Positions 1 to 7,875 of a stretch of DNA of 35,840 nt are shown piece after piece (within the stretch, counting starts at the first letter, position 1; each line of letters starts with the position of its first letter). Where the stretch lies: assembly GCA_947258545.1 (NCBI GenBank), contig CAMYJI010000025.1:1-35840 (forward strand). The letters are read 5' to 3'. Under the pieces are notes generated by a model, which was given only the letters and a program-made list of their open reading frames with translations, searched no databases and was not told the DNA's origin. The position numbers and the translations under genes were made by a program. Origin of the DNA: an uncultured Ectothiorhodospiraceae bacterium. Its GTDB lineage: Bacteria; Pseudomonadota; Gammaproteobacteria; UBA9214.

Positions 1-786
1 GGCCTGTTATTCATGACCATGGGTGCCGTCCTGTACCGGACCGGCAACATCAATGGCTCCGATCTGGGCGGCATGTACAAATCCATGCCCAAGACGGCAC
101 TGCTGTGCATCGTCGGGGCTTCCTCCATATCGGCGTTCCCGCTATTCAGTGGTTTTGTCAGCAAGTCCATGGTCATGACCGCCATGATCGAGGAGGGCTA
201 CAACTACCTCTGGTTGATGCTGTTATTTGCTTCAGCCGGTGTATTCCATCATGCAGGGATCAAGATCCCGTACTTTGCGTTTTTTGCGCATGATGCAGGC
301 ATCCGTACTAAAGAGGCACCCGGCAATATGCTCATTGCCATGAGTATCGCGGCGATATTGTGCGTATTTATCGGCTCCCAGCCACAGTACCTCTACGCCC
401 TGCTGCCCTGGCAAGTCGACTACTGGCCGTACGACACCACGCATGTACTGGCCCAGTTACAACTGCTGTTTTTCTCCGCCCTGGCGTTTGTCTGGTTGAA
501 CAAGCAGGGCCTGTACCCGCCTGAACTTCACTCCGTCAATATCGATACGGAATGGCTTTATCGCAAACTCCTGCCGGAAAGTGCGGGTTTTGTACGCCAT
601 AGTATGCAGCAACTCGCCCACAGCTTGTCGGATGCAAAAAAGGGCCCGCTGAAGCGTATGCAGGAGACCCTGATACGCTGGTCTCTGACCGAGTATCACC
701 TGGCCTCGCACTGGCCTACCGGCAGCATGGTGTTATGGATAGCTGTCCTGCTGGGTGGTTTCCTGTTGCTGGATGCGATCTACTAG
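1..786 (+). CDS. Mrp/Nuo-type proton-translocating subunit (MnhD/NuoM-like), C-terminal part
   Basis: The frame is open from the first base, so the 5' end of the gene lies outside the window. The visible 261 residues begin with LLFMTMGAVLYRTG, the typical stretch inside the proton-conducting membrane subunit family (Mrp antiporter subunit D / complex I ND2-ND4-ND5). Seen: several hydrophobic segments (about residues 30-50, 60-80, 105-125, 145-165, 240-260), the motif SAFPLFSGFVSKS and the downstream HHAGIKIPYFAFF stretch. The family moves H+ or Na+ across the inner membrane as part of a multi-subunit antiporter or dehydrogenase. The C-terminal extension, with a soluble helix at about 175-235 and a last TM helix, resembles MnhD-like proteins of sulfur-oxidising gammaproteobacteria (from memory). 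The exact subunit and partner complex cannot be decided from this fragment. A strong terminator follows 25 nt after the TAG stop, so this is the last gene of its operon. Confidence 0.8.
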   Translation, partial: GLLFMTMGAVLYRTGNINGSDLGGMYKSMPKTALLCIVGASSISAFPLFSGFVSKSMVMTAMIEEGYNYLWLMLLFASAGVFHHAGIKIPYFAFFAHDAGIRTKEAPGNMLIAMSIAAILCVFIGSQPQYLYALLPWQVDYWPYDTTHVLAQLQLLFFSALAFVWLNKQGLYPPELHSVNIDTEWLYRKLLPESAGFVRHSMQQLAHSLSDAKKGPLKRMQETLIRWSLTEYHLASHWPTGSMVLWIAVLLGGFLLLDAIY

Positions 787-810
787 TGAAAGTACGAAAA
801 GGCCTGCACA

Positions 811-840
811 AAAAAGCCGGGAGGGAGCCCGGCTTTTTTT
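811..840 (+). terminator. Rho-independent terminator after the Mrp/Nuo-type gene
   Basis: Perfect inverted repeat: left arm AAAAAGCCGGG (811-821), six-base loop, right arm CCCGGCTTTTT (828-838), followed by a T-run. The A-tract on the left also makes it usable from the other strand. It ends the operon to its left. Confidence 0.9.
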
Positions 841-1720
841 CACTTAACAGCTTCGGGTTAGACTCAGCTATTGTTGACCGCCTCCTGCCGACTGACATGG
901 AAGCCAGTGCGGGTATAGGCGTTTTGACTCGTACTCCGCGGGCGCATGTCCTGCTCTCACCGGTAGCTACCTACCAGCCGTGATGAGTATCACCAAAAAA
1001 CAAGACAGGCTACTTATAATGGCGGTTTCCAGCGCCAGTCGCACGATCGGCAGCAGATGCGGATTGCGTGCCTCCCGGCAGGCGGCTACCAGTCGGGTTT
1101 CTACACCTGCCTGCAAGCGCCGATCCCGCGGTCGGCTGTCAGATGGCAGTTCGATATCGCGGACCGGGATGGTGCTGTAACTGGCGCCGCAATATGATCC
1201 GGGCAGACTCCTGATCGACATTATTTAACTGCCTGATTCAGTAGTTTGCATTTTATGGTGTCTGCATACAGTGTTAATCCATGGCCCAAATGGCTGCTAT
1301 TGTGCGATATATTATTAAGCTTTAATAAAGTTATATTCTCAACATGTCTAGCGTCGATACGTGCCTTCCAGTGGAGCACATGGTCTGGGTGAAGTTCGGT
1401 CCTTAAGTCATTGAAATAGATGTATCGCACCCGATTGCTTCCGGGCATCTGGAGCAACGCAGGAACAACGGGCAAGGTACTTGAAATGAAACCAGTTGTG
1501 GCAGAGGCTGCCAATAAATTGATTGGGGAATAAGCTGGAATTGCTATCAGATTCCGCTTCTTATCCCGGCACACCTGATGCCAATTAGAAATATTCATTC
1601 TGGATTAATAACTATTGCGGCGTACCACAACCGTTCCAGAGGGGGCTATCGCCATACGGATGACACCAGGATTTCATGGGCAGGATAATTGCCGCTATGG
1701 TATTCTACTTTGCCCAAGTA
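841..1720. other. Gene-poor intergenic region, no convincing gene
   Basis: About 900 nt without an ORF I can recognise. The longest candidate is a minus-strand frame of 125 codons (1598-1221, starting MNISNWHQVCRDKKR). It has no clear ribosome binding site, no recognisable domain and scattered composition, so I do not call it a gene. Another minus-strand frame (1221-967) ends in a hydrophobic stretch but is equally unsupported. Base composition from about 1220 to 1780 is visibly more AT-rich than the flanking genes, which suits decayed or regulatory DNA. No repeat, tRNA or IS end was seen. Confidence 0.4.
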
Positions 1721-1724
1721 TTAC

Positions 1725-1779
1725 TATAATAAAGGTTGGCTTCAGCGCCTATAGAATAATTCTAGATTATAAAGAGGAG
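1725..1779 (+). promoter_or_regulatory. Candidate -10 box and ribosome binding site of the Thr-rich protein gene
   Basis: A perfect TATAAT lies at 1725-1730 with only a poor -35 match at the right distance. AAAGAGGAG at 1771-1779 lies 8 nt before the ATG at 1788 and strongly supports that start. The promoter call is tentative; the ribosome binding site is good. Confidence 0.4.
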
Positions 1780-1787
1780 TCACAGAC

Positions 1788-3218
1788 ATGAAACCTGCCC
1801 ACTCGATTAAATTTCTGCTGCTGGCGATCCTGCTGGGCAGCTCAGGATTGCCGTTTGCAGTATACGCCGGACCGTTCTGCGGTGATGGGAACATCGACAC
1901 AGATACAGTCCCGCCGGAAGAGTGTGATGAGGGCGATGTCCCATTCTCCACCCTTTGTAACAACACCACGGATCAATTTGATGGGCCATGCCAATTTACA
2001 ATCTGTGGCGATAACGTCATCCAGACCCCCAATGGAGAGGGTTTCACCGAGGAATGTGAACCGCCAGGTACCGCGACCTGTAATGCCATCTGTATGACTG
2101 TAACGACCACCACGACGGCCGCGCCGACGACGACCACCACGACGGCGGCCCCGACGACCACCACCACGGCCGCCCCGACGACGACCACGACGGCGGCCCC
2201 GACGACCACCACGACGGCCGCCCCGACGACGACCACGACGGCGGCACCGACGACCACTACGACGGCCGCCCCGACGACGACCACGACGGCGGCACCGACG
2301 ACCACCACGACGGCCGCCCCGACGACCACCACGACAACGGCTGCGCCGTCGACCACCACGACGGCCGCTCCGACGACGACCACCACTGCCGCTCCGACGA
2401 CCACCACGACGGCCGCCCCGACGACCACCACGACGGCCGCGCCCGTGACGACCACCACGACGGCAACGCCGACGACGACCACAACGGCCGCGCCGGCAAC
2501 GACCACCACCACGGCGGCCCCGGCGACCACCACCACGACAACGGCCGCGCCGTCGACCACCACCACGACCCTGCCGGCGGTTCCGGTCTGTGGCGACGGA
2601 AACCTCGACGTGAGCGAATCCTGCGATGACGGCAACATACTTGACGGTGACGGCTGTACGGCCACCTGCGAAGCCGAAACTGTGACGGATGAACTGCCGG
2701 GTGGCGGCAGTGTGACCCTCACCACTTCCGATGGCCAGGGGATCTCTGGCCTGAGCGTAGGTGATGCGACGGGCGGACCGAGTGGTGTCAGCTTCCCGTT
2801 TGGCGTGATCAGCTACACGGCCAGCGTGCCTAATCCAGGTGACAGCGTGGAGATTCTGATGGAGTTCTCCGATAACCTGCCGGTCAACCTGGTGCTTTAC
2901 AAGGTGGACCTAGGCGGGGTCTACGCCGAGCTCCCGACCAGCCTCTGGAGCCAGGTCGATGCCAGGACGGTGAATGTCAAACTGACCGACGGCGATGCAC
3001 TAACCGACCTGGACGGTATGGCGGATGGTTCCATCGATGACCCCATCGCCGTGGGTGGCGAGGCCTCATTCCCGTTCTTTGGCGGTAACGGTGGCGGTGG
3101 CTGCACCCTCGGCACCAACGCCTCAACCGGGATGGACCCGATCTGGCTGTTCCTGCTGGCGGCCCCCGGTATTGGCTACCTGCGGCGGCGCGTTGGTACG
3201 CTCCGGCAGGCCGCCTGA
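1788..3218 (+). CDS. Secreted Thr/Ala/Pro-rich protein with DUF4215-like Cys motif and C-terminal sorting tail
   Basis: 476 residues. Seen in order: N-terminal signal peptide (KFLLLAILLGSSG to about residue 27); a Cys-rich segment (about 30-105) with CGDG and EEC motifs; a low-complexity TTTTTAAP repeat (about 105-262), likely an extended, possibly O-glycosylated stalk; a DUF4215-type motif (CGDGNLD, then SCDDGN and DGDGCTATC, about 265-292); a globular part (about 295-430); and a C-terminal tail GGGGCTLG followed by a hydrophobic helix and RRR. The tail has the layout of PEP-CTERM-like sorting signals. The invariant-looking Cys after the Gly run recalls the Cys-containing JDVT-, MYXO- and CGLD-CTERM classes (recalled, not searched). 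Such proteins are exported and processed at the C-terminus, ending on the cell surface. The gene converges on an exosortase 110 bp away, a possible processing enzyme. The start is supported by AAAGAGGAG 8 nt upstream. Its molecular role is unknown. Confidence 0.85.
   Translation: MKPAHSIKFLLLAILLGSSGLPFAVYAGPFCGDGNIDTDTVPPEECDEGDVPFSTLCNNTTDQFDGPCQFTICGDNVIQTPNGEGFTEECEPPGTATCNAICMTVTTTTTAAPTTTTTTAAPTTTTTAAPTTTTTAAPTTTTTAAPTTTTTAAPTTTTTAAPTTTTTAAPTTTTTAAPTTTTTTAAPSTTTTAAPTTTTTAAPTTTTTAAPTTTTTAAPVTTTTTATPTTTTTAAPATTTTTAAPATTTTTTAAPSTTTTTLPAVPVCGDGNLDVSESCDDGNILDGDGCTATCEAETVTDELPGGGSVTLTTSDGQGISGLSVGDATGGPSGVSFPFGVISYTASVPNPGDSVEILMEFSDNLPVNLVLYKVDLGGVYAELPTSLWSQVDARTVNVKLTDGDALTDLDGMADGSIDDPIAVGGEASFPFFGGNGGGGCTLGTNASTGMDPIWLFLLAAPGIGYLRRRVGTLRQAA
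2100..2572 (+). repeat. In-frame TTTTTAAP-encoding tandem repeat
   Basis: About 20 imperfect copies of a unit near 24 nt (ACGACCACCACGACGGCCGC and variants) encode Thr4-6-Ala-Ala-Pro. Third positions vary among C, G and A while the protein repeat is kept, so selection appears to act on the protein. Unit number is likely to vary between strains by slippage or recombination. Confidence 0.9.
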
Positions 3219-3319
3219 ACCGGACGGACGGTTCGGCAATCTCTGTCAATAGAGATCATGGCCACTACGGCTGACGTAACTGACAATCAGCTGTAGCCAA
3301 TCACACAGCTGTTCGATAT

Positions 3320-3351
3320 AGAGCCGGGCTACACGCCCGGCTCTTCTTTTT
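3320..3351. terminator. Intrinsic terminator shared by the convergent Thr-rich and exosortase genes
   Basis: AGAGCCGGGC (3320-3329), loop TACAC, GCCCGGCTCT (3335-3344), then TCTTTTT on the plus strand. It serves the plus-strand gene ending at 3218. The exosortase stop codon on the minus strand overlaps the hairpin at 3329, so the hairpin may also mark its 3' end, although no T-run follows in that direction. Confidence 0.85.
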
Positions 3352-4906
3352 GTGCCAGTGCGTTGTTCATATCACGCAAAAACCCCCGCAGGCGCTGCTC
3401 AGCCTGCCGGCGTCCACCCGGGGTACGTTCCACATAGGTGGTCAGACGAATCACCCGCGCGTCCTCTACCCTGCGGAACGGTGACTGGTCCAGGGCCAGC
3501 AGTGCACGCAGGACCTCTTCGGTGGCACTGCCGCTGCCTTGGTACCAGTGCCAGGCCAGGAGGCGGCCATTGTCTGTGTCGGCGACGACCGACAGGATCT
3601 GTGAGTCAAGGGCATCAAGCTCGACCAGGCCACGCTCCTCGACTAGGCCGATTACCCCCGGGTAGGCATTTTTTCCCGAGAGCAGGCTGCGGTAACGGCG
3701 GCGACGGTCATCATCCCCGATAAACAGGGTCACCCTTTCATGGCCGCGGGCGTAATGGTGGTTCAGGTGGGACGAATAGCGCACCGAGCCCAAAAACACA
3801 CTGTTGATCCTGGGTTTACCTACCAGTCTCCACTCCCCGATGTCATCGGCTAGCGCTATCTTCACCTCCGAACCGACGGGTGGTTCAGCCCACCGGGGCA
3901 TCACCATCGTGGCAACAAGCAGCGCGGAAAAGATGGCCGCCAGCACCCACAAGCGTGTGTGCTTCTGCCCGGGAATAACATCATCGGCGATGTCGACGGC
4001 TTCGTGATTATTCTTTGCAGCATTCTTTCCAAAGACACGCAGAAACAGGCTGTCCAAAGCATACAATAGCGAAAATCCGATCAGAAAAAAAACGATGCCC
4101 TGCACGGTATGGACCGATAACACATCCATCTTGGGGTTGAGTACCAGGGTCATTATCCGCAGCAGATTGACAACGTAGGCGATCACAATAGAGGATAAAA
4201 CCAGCAGCACGGTGTGCCAGCGTGACACGGGGAACAGGTAGGCATAGGCCAGGGCGAAGATCATCAGCCACTTGGTGAAACCCAGGGCGGTGCAGGACTC
4301 CGCAACCCAGAAACTGCTTTCGGCCGTGGAGATGATGTCGCCCTTTGACATCGAGGGTATGCCGATGATATTGAGTAGCCAGGAGGTGTGTACCGCGTCC
4401 CAGAGCTGGAACGGGAAGACAATCAGGTTGACCAGTACCGCGGGCAGCGGCGTCGCCAGGATGAGAATCAGGACGGGCAGCCGGATTGCACGGGTCAGGG
4501 CCTTGCCGGCCAGGAGGCGGGCCGTACCGAGACCGGCCAGGATGAATGACACGTGCACGATATCGTTGGCATTGACATAGTGGCCCCACAACAGCAGACA
4601 GGCACCCGGCACCAGGAACAGCGCCCCAGACCAGGCTGTGCCGTGCCTGTGCCAGGCATGCACAAGGTCCCGGCGACGCACGATCAACAGCCCGAGGACC
4701 AGCACATAAAGAAAATGGGGCGAAGTCCCGGACAGGTAAAAATACGACCCCACCACGCTCGGCAGGAAGTCTGCTGCCATATCCCAAAAAATCAAGTCTC
4801 GATAGGCAAGCAGGGCACACAGCAACAACAAGCCCAGCAGCCATTTATCTCTACCGGCAATCGAGGTGTTGGGTTTTTTTATAGCGGCTGTTTCCATGTC
4901 TTGCAA
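3329..4906 (-). CDS. Exosortase with fused EpsI-type C-terminal domain
   Basis: 525 residues. The N-terminal ~290 residues are polytopic membrane protein with the exosortase/archaeosortase catalytic set: Cys205 in AESCTALGF, Arg250 in VVNLLRIM and His266 in VHTVQG. Exosortases are inner-membrane transpeptidase-like enzymes that cut C-terminal sorting signals of secreted proteins. After another TM helix (about 310-335), residues ~340-510 form a soluble domain of EpsI/DUF3485 type, which in other exosortases is either fused or encoded next door. Two starts are possible: TTG at 4906 (GAGGA only 4 nt upstream) or ATG at 4897 (GAGGA 13 nt upstream); the protein differs by three residues. The convergent neighbour encodes a protein with a sorting-type tail, a candidate substrate. 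The exosortase subclass was not determined. Confidence 0.9.
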   Translation of the reverse strand: MQDMETAAIKKPNTSIAGRDKWLLGLLLLCALLAYRDLIFWDMAADFLPSVVGSYFYLSGTSPHFLYVLVLGLLIVRRRDLVHAWHRHGTAWSGALFLVPGACLLLWGHYVNANDIVHVSFILAGLGTARLLAGKALTRAIRLPVLILILATPLPAVLVNLIVFPFQLWDAVHTSWLLNIIGIPSMSKGDIISTAESSFWVAESCTALGFTKWLMIFALAYAYLFPVSRWHTVLLVLSSIVIAYVVNLLRIMTLVLNPKMDVLSVHTVQGIVFFLIGFSLLYALDSLFLRVFGKNAAKNNHEAVDIADDVIPGQKHTRLWVLAAIFSALLVATMVMPRWAEPPVGSEVKIALADDIGEWRLVGKPRINSVFLGSVRYSSHLNHHYARGHERVTLFIGDDDRRRRYRSLLSGKNAYPGVIGLVEERGLVELDALDSQILSVVADTDNGRLLAWHWYQGSGSATEEVLRALLALDQSPFRRVEDARVIRLTTYVERTPGGRRQAEQRLRGFLRDMNNALAQKEEPGV

Positions 4907-5050
4907 ATCATCCTCGAGAACTGAAATCCATCCCGCAAAGCGAGGTCAGACACTACACTTTCAATCATTATTGACATGGCCTCTCATCCGGCAGCGAATG
5001 CATAGACAGTTCCACATCCTCATGAATTTGGTACACTGGAGAAAACCATA

Positions 5051-5068
5051 CGGGCATGGGAATGCCCG
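5051..5068 (+). promoter_or_regulatory. Hairpin in the leader of the DsbA-like gene
   Basis: CGGGCAT (5051-5057), loop GGGA, ATGCCCG (5062-5068): a perfect 7-bp stem 25 nt before the ribosome binding site. No T-run follows, so it is not a terminator; it could be a protein-binding site or stabilise the leader. TTGACA at 4971-4976 upstream is a good -35 box, but I see no convincing -10 box at the right spacing. Confidence 0.35.
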
Positions 5069-5105
5069 CACATGATATCAATAAATCCAGCTGGGAGATG
5101 TGTCC

Positions 5106-5978
5106 ATGCAAGACAGCTTGTTAACAGGTGCCCGTACAGGTCTTGTGCGCCTCGCCTTACTCGCCCTGTTGGTTACCGGGCCAACCGCCCCGGCCCTGGG
5201 GGATGAGGCGGCCACGACCACTGGCGCTGATGAAGCACTCATGCAGGAACTCGAGGAGCGCATCATGAAGCGCCTGCGAGAGGGCCCGTGGCTGCAACAA
5301 CAAATCGAGCAGGGTATCCTGGCCCATGAACGCAAAAAGGCCGAGGCACAACGAGCTGCCCGGGCCAAGCAGGCGCGTCTGAAGGCCGAGAAGGCCAGGG
5401 CCGTACGGCCGGTGGACGCGAACCGTGATCACGTACAGGGCAATCCCGATGCCAGCATCTCCCTCATCGAGTACTCCGACTTCGAGTGCCCCTACTGCAA
5501 ACGCTTTCACCCGACACCGAAAAAGGTGCTGGACAGCTACGGCAACCGCGTCAACTGGGTCTACCGCCACTTCCCCCTGCGTTTTCATAATCCCGGGGCC
5601 CAGAAACAGGCCGAGGCCTCGGAATGTGCAGGCGAACTGGGCGGCAACGAGGCCTTCTGGAAGTACACTGACAGCATTTACACCAGGACCCGGTCCGGCG
5701 GCCATGGCTTCCCGCTGAAGCAGCTGGTGCCATTGGCGGAAGAACTCGGGCTCGAGCGCCAGCCATTCAAAGAATGCCTAGAGAGCGGACGCTACGCTGC
5801 GCGTGTGAAAGAAGACCTCGATGAAGGCCGCACTATCGGTATCACCGGGACCCCCGCGACCATCCTGCGCAACAACAAGACCGGCGAGGTCAGCGTAATG
5901 AGCGGCGCGAAATCATTGGCCGTGTTCAAGACCGAGATCGAGAAGCTGCTCAAGCCTTCGGCGGCGGAACAGAAATAA
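5106..5978 (+). CDS. DsbA-family periplasmic thiol-disulfide oxidoreductase
   Basis: 290 residues from the ATG at 5106, chosen because GGGAG (5093-5097) lies 8 nt upstream; a GTG at 5100 is too close to it. Seen: signal peptide (about 1-32, LALLALLVTGPTAPALG), a charged coiled-coil helix (about 43-100), then a thioredoxin-fold domain with the active site CPYC (Cys128 and Cys131, in DFECPYCKRF) and the cis-proline loop GTPAT (Pro250). The architecture matches the DsbA/DsbG-like family (thioredoxin_4, BdbD-like), which makes or isomerises disulfides in exported proteins. Substrates are not shown by the sequence. The gene stands alone between the exosortase (divergent) and soeC (convergent, 52 nt away). 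The long Lys/Arg/Ala-rich linker before the catalytic domain may act in dimerisation. Confidence 0.88.
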   Translation: MQDSLLTGARTGLVRLALLALLVTGPTAPALGDEAATTTGADEALMQELEERIMKRLREGPWLQQQIEQGILAHERKKAEAQRAARAKQARLKAEKARAVRPVDANRDHVQGNPDASISLIEYSDFECPYCKRFHPTPKKVLDSYGNRVNWVYRHFPLRFHNPGAQKQAEASECAGELGGNEAFWKYTDSIYTRTRSGGHGFPLKQLVPLAEELGLERQPFKECLESGRYAARVKEDLDEGRTIGITGTPATILRNNKTGEVSVMSGAKSLAVFKTEIEKLLKPSAAEQK

Positions 5979-6030
5979 CGAGGCCGCCACAGGGACACAG
6001 GCCGGGAAATCAACCGGCGTCGAGTGCGGC

Positions 6031-7008
6031 TCAACCCACCATCTGGTAATAGAGGTTCTGCGGGTGACTGGCCTGGGCAAAGAAAAACCAGCGCTCGGCA
6101 AGCAAGCCGGTGTACTGGGCCACAAACGCTGCCACCAGTGCAGCCTGCGAGTCACCGGTGATGCCCAGGCTCAGCAAGACAACCGGGACGGGAAATACCA
6201 GTATCATGAATACCCATTTCACCGAGCTGAACCAAAGCCGTGATGCGCCGTGGAAGAACTCCCGCGTGTTGAATGAGCCGCCCATGAAGCCCTGTGATCG
6301 CTGGCTGATGTTGCTGTGGCGCACACCGATGGCGGTCTGCAGTGATGACTTGTATTTGATGCGTGCGTTGCGTATCAACGCGGACACCCGGGTTACCAGG
6401 GCCGCCAACGTTGCAATGATTGCCCAGCCACCGAAGAAGTTGACCAGGTCCGTGGCAAACAGGGCCGCGAACACCGTTGCAAAGGTGAATCCGGAGGCAA
6501 TGCCCAGCAGTGTGTAGTTGAGTACCGTCAGGGGGCTGGCCCATTCCTGCAGGAACTTGATGCTCGCATAGATCATGGCGGTGCACAGGAACAATCCGAA
6601 GGTCGCGACAACACCCAGGGCGCCCACCAGCAGGGTCAGGTCACCGGGTATCCCGGTCACCATCCCGAAGTGTGCCAGATCCCAGCCAAGGTAATGCACG
6701 ACCCCGTAAACAAACATGAGACCCATGGCCACTGGCAGCGCGATGACCTCGCGGGACAGCCAGGAGGTACGCCATTTGGCAGCTGCACGCCAGGCACGTT
6801 CCGGATGGCCCAGGTGGAAAAAAGAGGCAATCAGCCCGGCCACCAGGAAGGCCACGGCCACCAGGGCACCGGCGGTGTAGAACTGCTCCGACTGCGCGGG
6901 CAGCAAGCCCACCGCGTGGTAACTTTCTGCGGTGTAGAGGGCCAGAAACAGCCCCTGGCCGACCCCGATCAAGGTGGTAAGAAAGATAACGGAAAGTGCC
7001 GGGTGCAT
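6031..7008 (-). CDS. soeC: Sulfite dehydrogenase membrane anchor SoeC (DmsC/NrfD-like)
   Basis: 325 residues, almost entirely membrane-embedded with about eight hydrophobic helices, beginning MHPALSVIFLTTLIG as DmsC-family anchors do. The motif FFHLGHPERAWRA near residues 63-75 is typical of DmsC-type quinone-reacting subunits. In SoeABC this subunit anchors the cytoplasmic SoeAB dimer and passes sulfite-derived electrons to the quinone pool. The gene follows soeB after 135 nt, a wider gap than soeA/soeB, with only a weak ribosome binding site. Alternative: an anchor of a polysulfide, thiosulfate or DMSO reductase. The soeAB partners and the nearby SOR gene favour sulfite oxidation. Confidence 0.85.
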   Translation of the reverse strand: MHPALSVIFLTTLIGVGQGLFLALYTAESYHAVGLLPAQSEQFYTAGALVAVAFLVAGLIASFFHLGHPERAWRAAAKWRTSWLSREVIALPVAMGLMFVYGVVHYLGWDLAHFGMVTGIPGDLTLLVGALGVVATFGLFLCTAMIYASIKFLQEWASPLTVLNYTLLGIASGFTFATVFAALFATDLVNFFGGWAIIATLAALVTRVSALIRNARIKYKSSLQTAIGVRHSNISQRSQGFMGGSFNTREFFHGASRLWFSSVKWVFMILVFPVPVVLLSLGITGDSQAALVAAFVAQYTGLLAERWFFFAQASHPQNLYYQMVG

Positions 7009-7143
7009 GAGTTCAGATCTTCATCAGGCAGTTAACAGGGGCAATACGGAATCGGTCGGCAAAGCGGCCGGGGACGGTCGGGGGGTGATTCCCCGGTTTT
7101 CGGTGGTTGTGCTGCAAATATAACTGGACCTGGCCCATCGCGA

Positions 7144-7875
7144 TTACCAGCTGGTGACATCATCCAGAGACGGCTCACTGATATCCGGCCTGGGCAGTTC
7201 ACCCTCCTTCTTGAGCGGATTGTCATAGCGTTCCAGCTCGTCCTTGTGAATACTGATGTGGGTCTTGCGCCGTGGCAGATAGTGGTTGGCCGGGCGGGTA
7301 CCCCATTCCGGCATGAGGGCATAACCGCCTTCCTCGCGGATCGCCACGGAGACCCGGGAATCCGGGTCGTGGACATCGCCAAACAGGCGGGCACTGGTCG
7401 GACAAGCCAGCACGCAGGCCGGCTTGCGTTCGGTTTCCGGCAGGCGGGTATCATAGATACGGTCCACGCACAGGGTGCATTTTTTCATGACCTTCTGGTG
7501 TTCATCCAGCTCGCGCACCCCGTAGGGGCAGGCCCAGGAGCAGTACTTGCATCCGATACACTTGTCGTAATCCACCAGTACGATTCCGTCTTCCGGTCTT
7601 TTATAGCTGGCCCCGGTGGGACAGACCGGCACACAGGGCGGGTCCTCGCAATGCAGACAGGACTTGGGGAAGTGCACGGTCTCGGTGCGCGGATATTCGC
7701 CCACCTCGAAGGTCTGTACCCGGTTAAAGAAACAACCCGTGGGGTCCTCGCCGTAGGGCCGGTCATCAGACATATATCCCGCGTCGCCGGAGGTATTCCA
7801 TTCCTTGCAACTGGTGACACAGGCATGGCAGCCCACGCAGACGTTCAGGTCGATAATCAGTGCCAGCTGGGTCAT
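7144..7875 (-). CDS. soeB: Sulfite dehydrogenase iron-sulfur subunit SoeB
   Basis: 243 residues, no signal peptide, with four Cys groups that can hold four [4Fe-4S] clusters as in DmsB/PsrB proteins: CVGCHACVTSC (from residue 13), CLHCEDPPCVPVCP, CIGCKYCSWACP, and CTLC paired with CVLACP. It passes electrons from the molybdenum subunit SoeA to the membrane subunit SoeC at the cytoplasmic face. The ATG overlaps the soeA stop codon (ATGA arrangement), indicating translational coupling. The C-terminal 60 residues are charged and carry no further clusters. The name rests on context, since the fold itself is shared across the DMSO-reductase family. Confidence 0.88.
   Translation of the reverse strand: MTQLALIIDLNVCVGCHACVTSCKEWNTSGDAGYMSDDRPYGEDPTGCFFNRVQTFEVGEYPRTETVHFPKSCLHCEDPPCVPVCPTGASYKRPEDGIVLVDYDKCIGCKYCSWACPYGVRELDEHQKVMKKCTLCVDRIYDTRLPETERKPACVLACPTSARLFGDVHDPDSRVSVAIREEGGYALMPEWGTRPANHYLPRRKTHISIHKDELERYDNPLKKEGELPRPDISEPSLDDVTSW

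Noticed and set aside
1221..1598. Minus-strand ORF of 125 codons in the 1-kb gap
   Set aside because: No ribosome binding site, no recognisable domain, poor composition; kept only as a remark in the gap entry.
2100..2572. CRISPR or satellite repeat
   Set aside because: Coding tandem repeat without spacers inside a well-supported gene.
1973..2725. Minus-strand frame of 250 codons rich in Val/Gly/Ala
   Set aside because: It is the mirror of the Thr-rich repeat; the plus strand has the signal peptide, ribosome binding site and Cys motifs.
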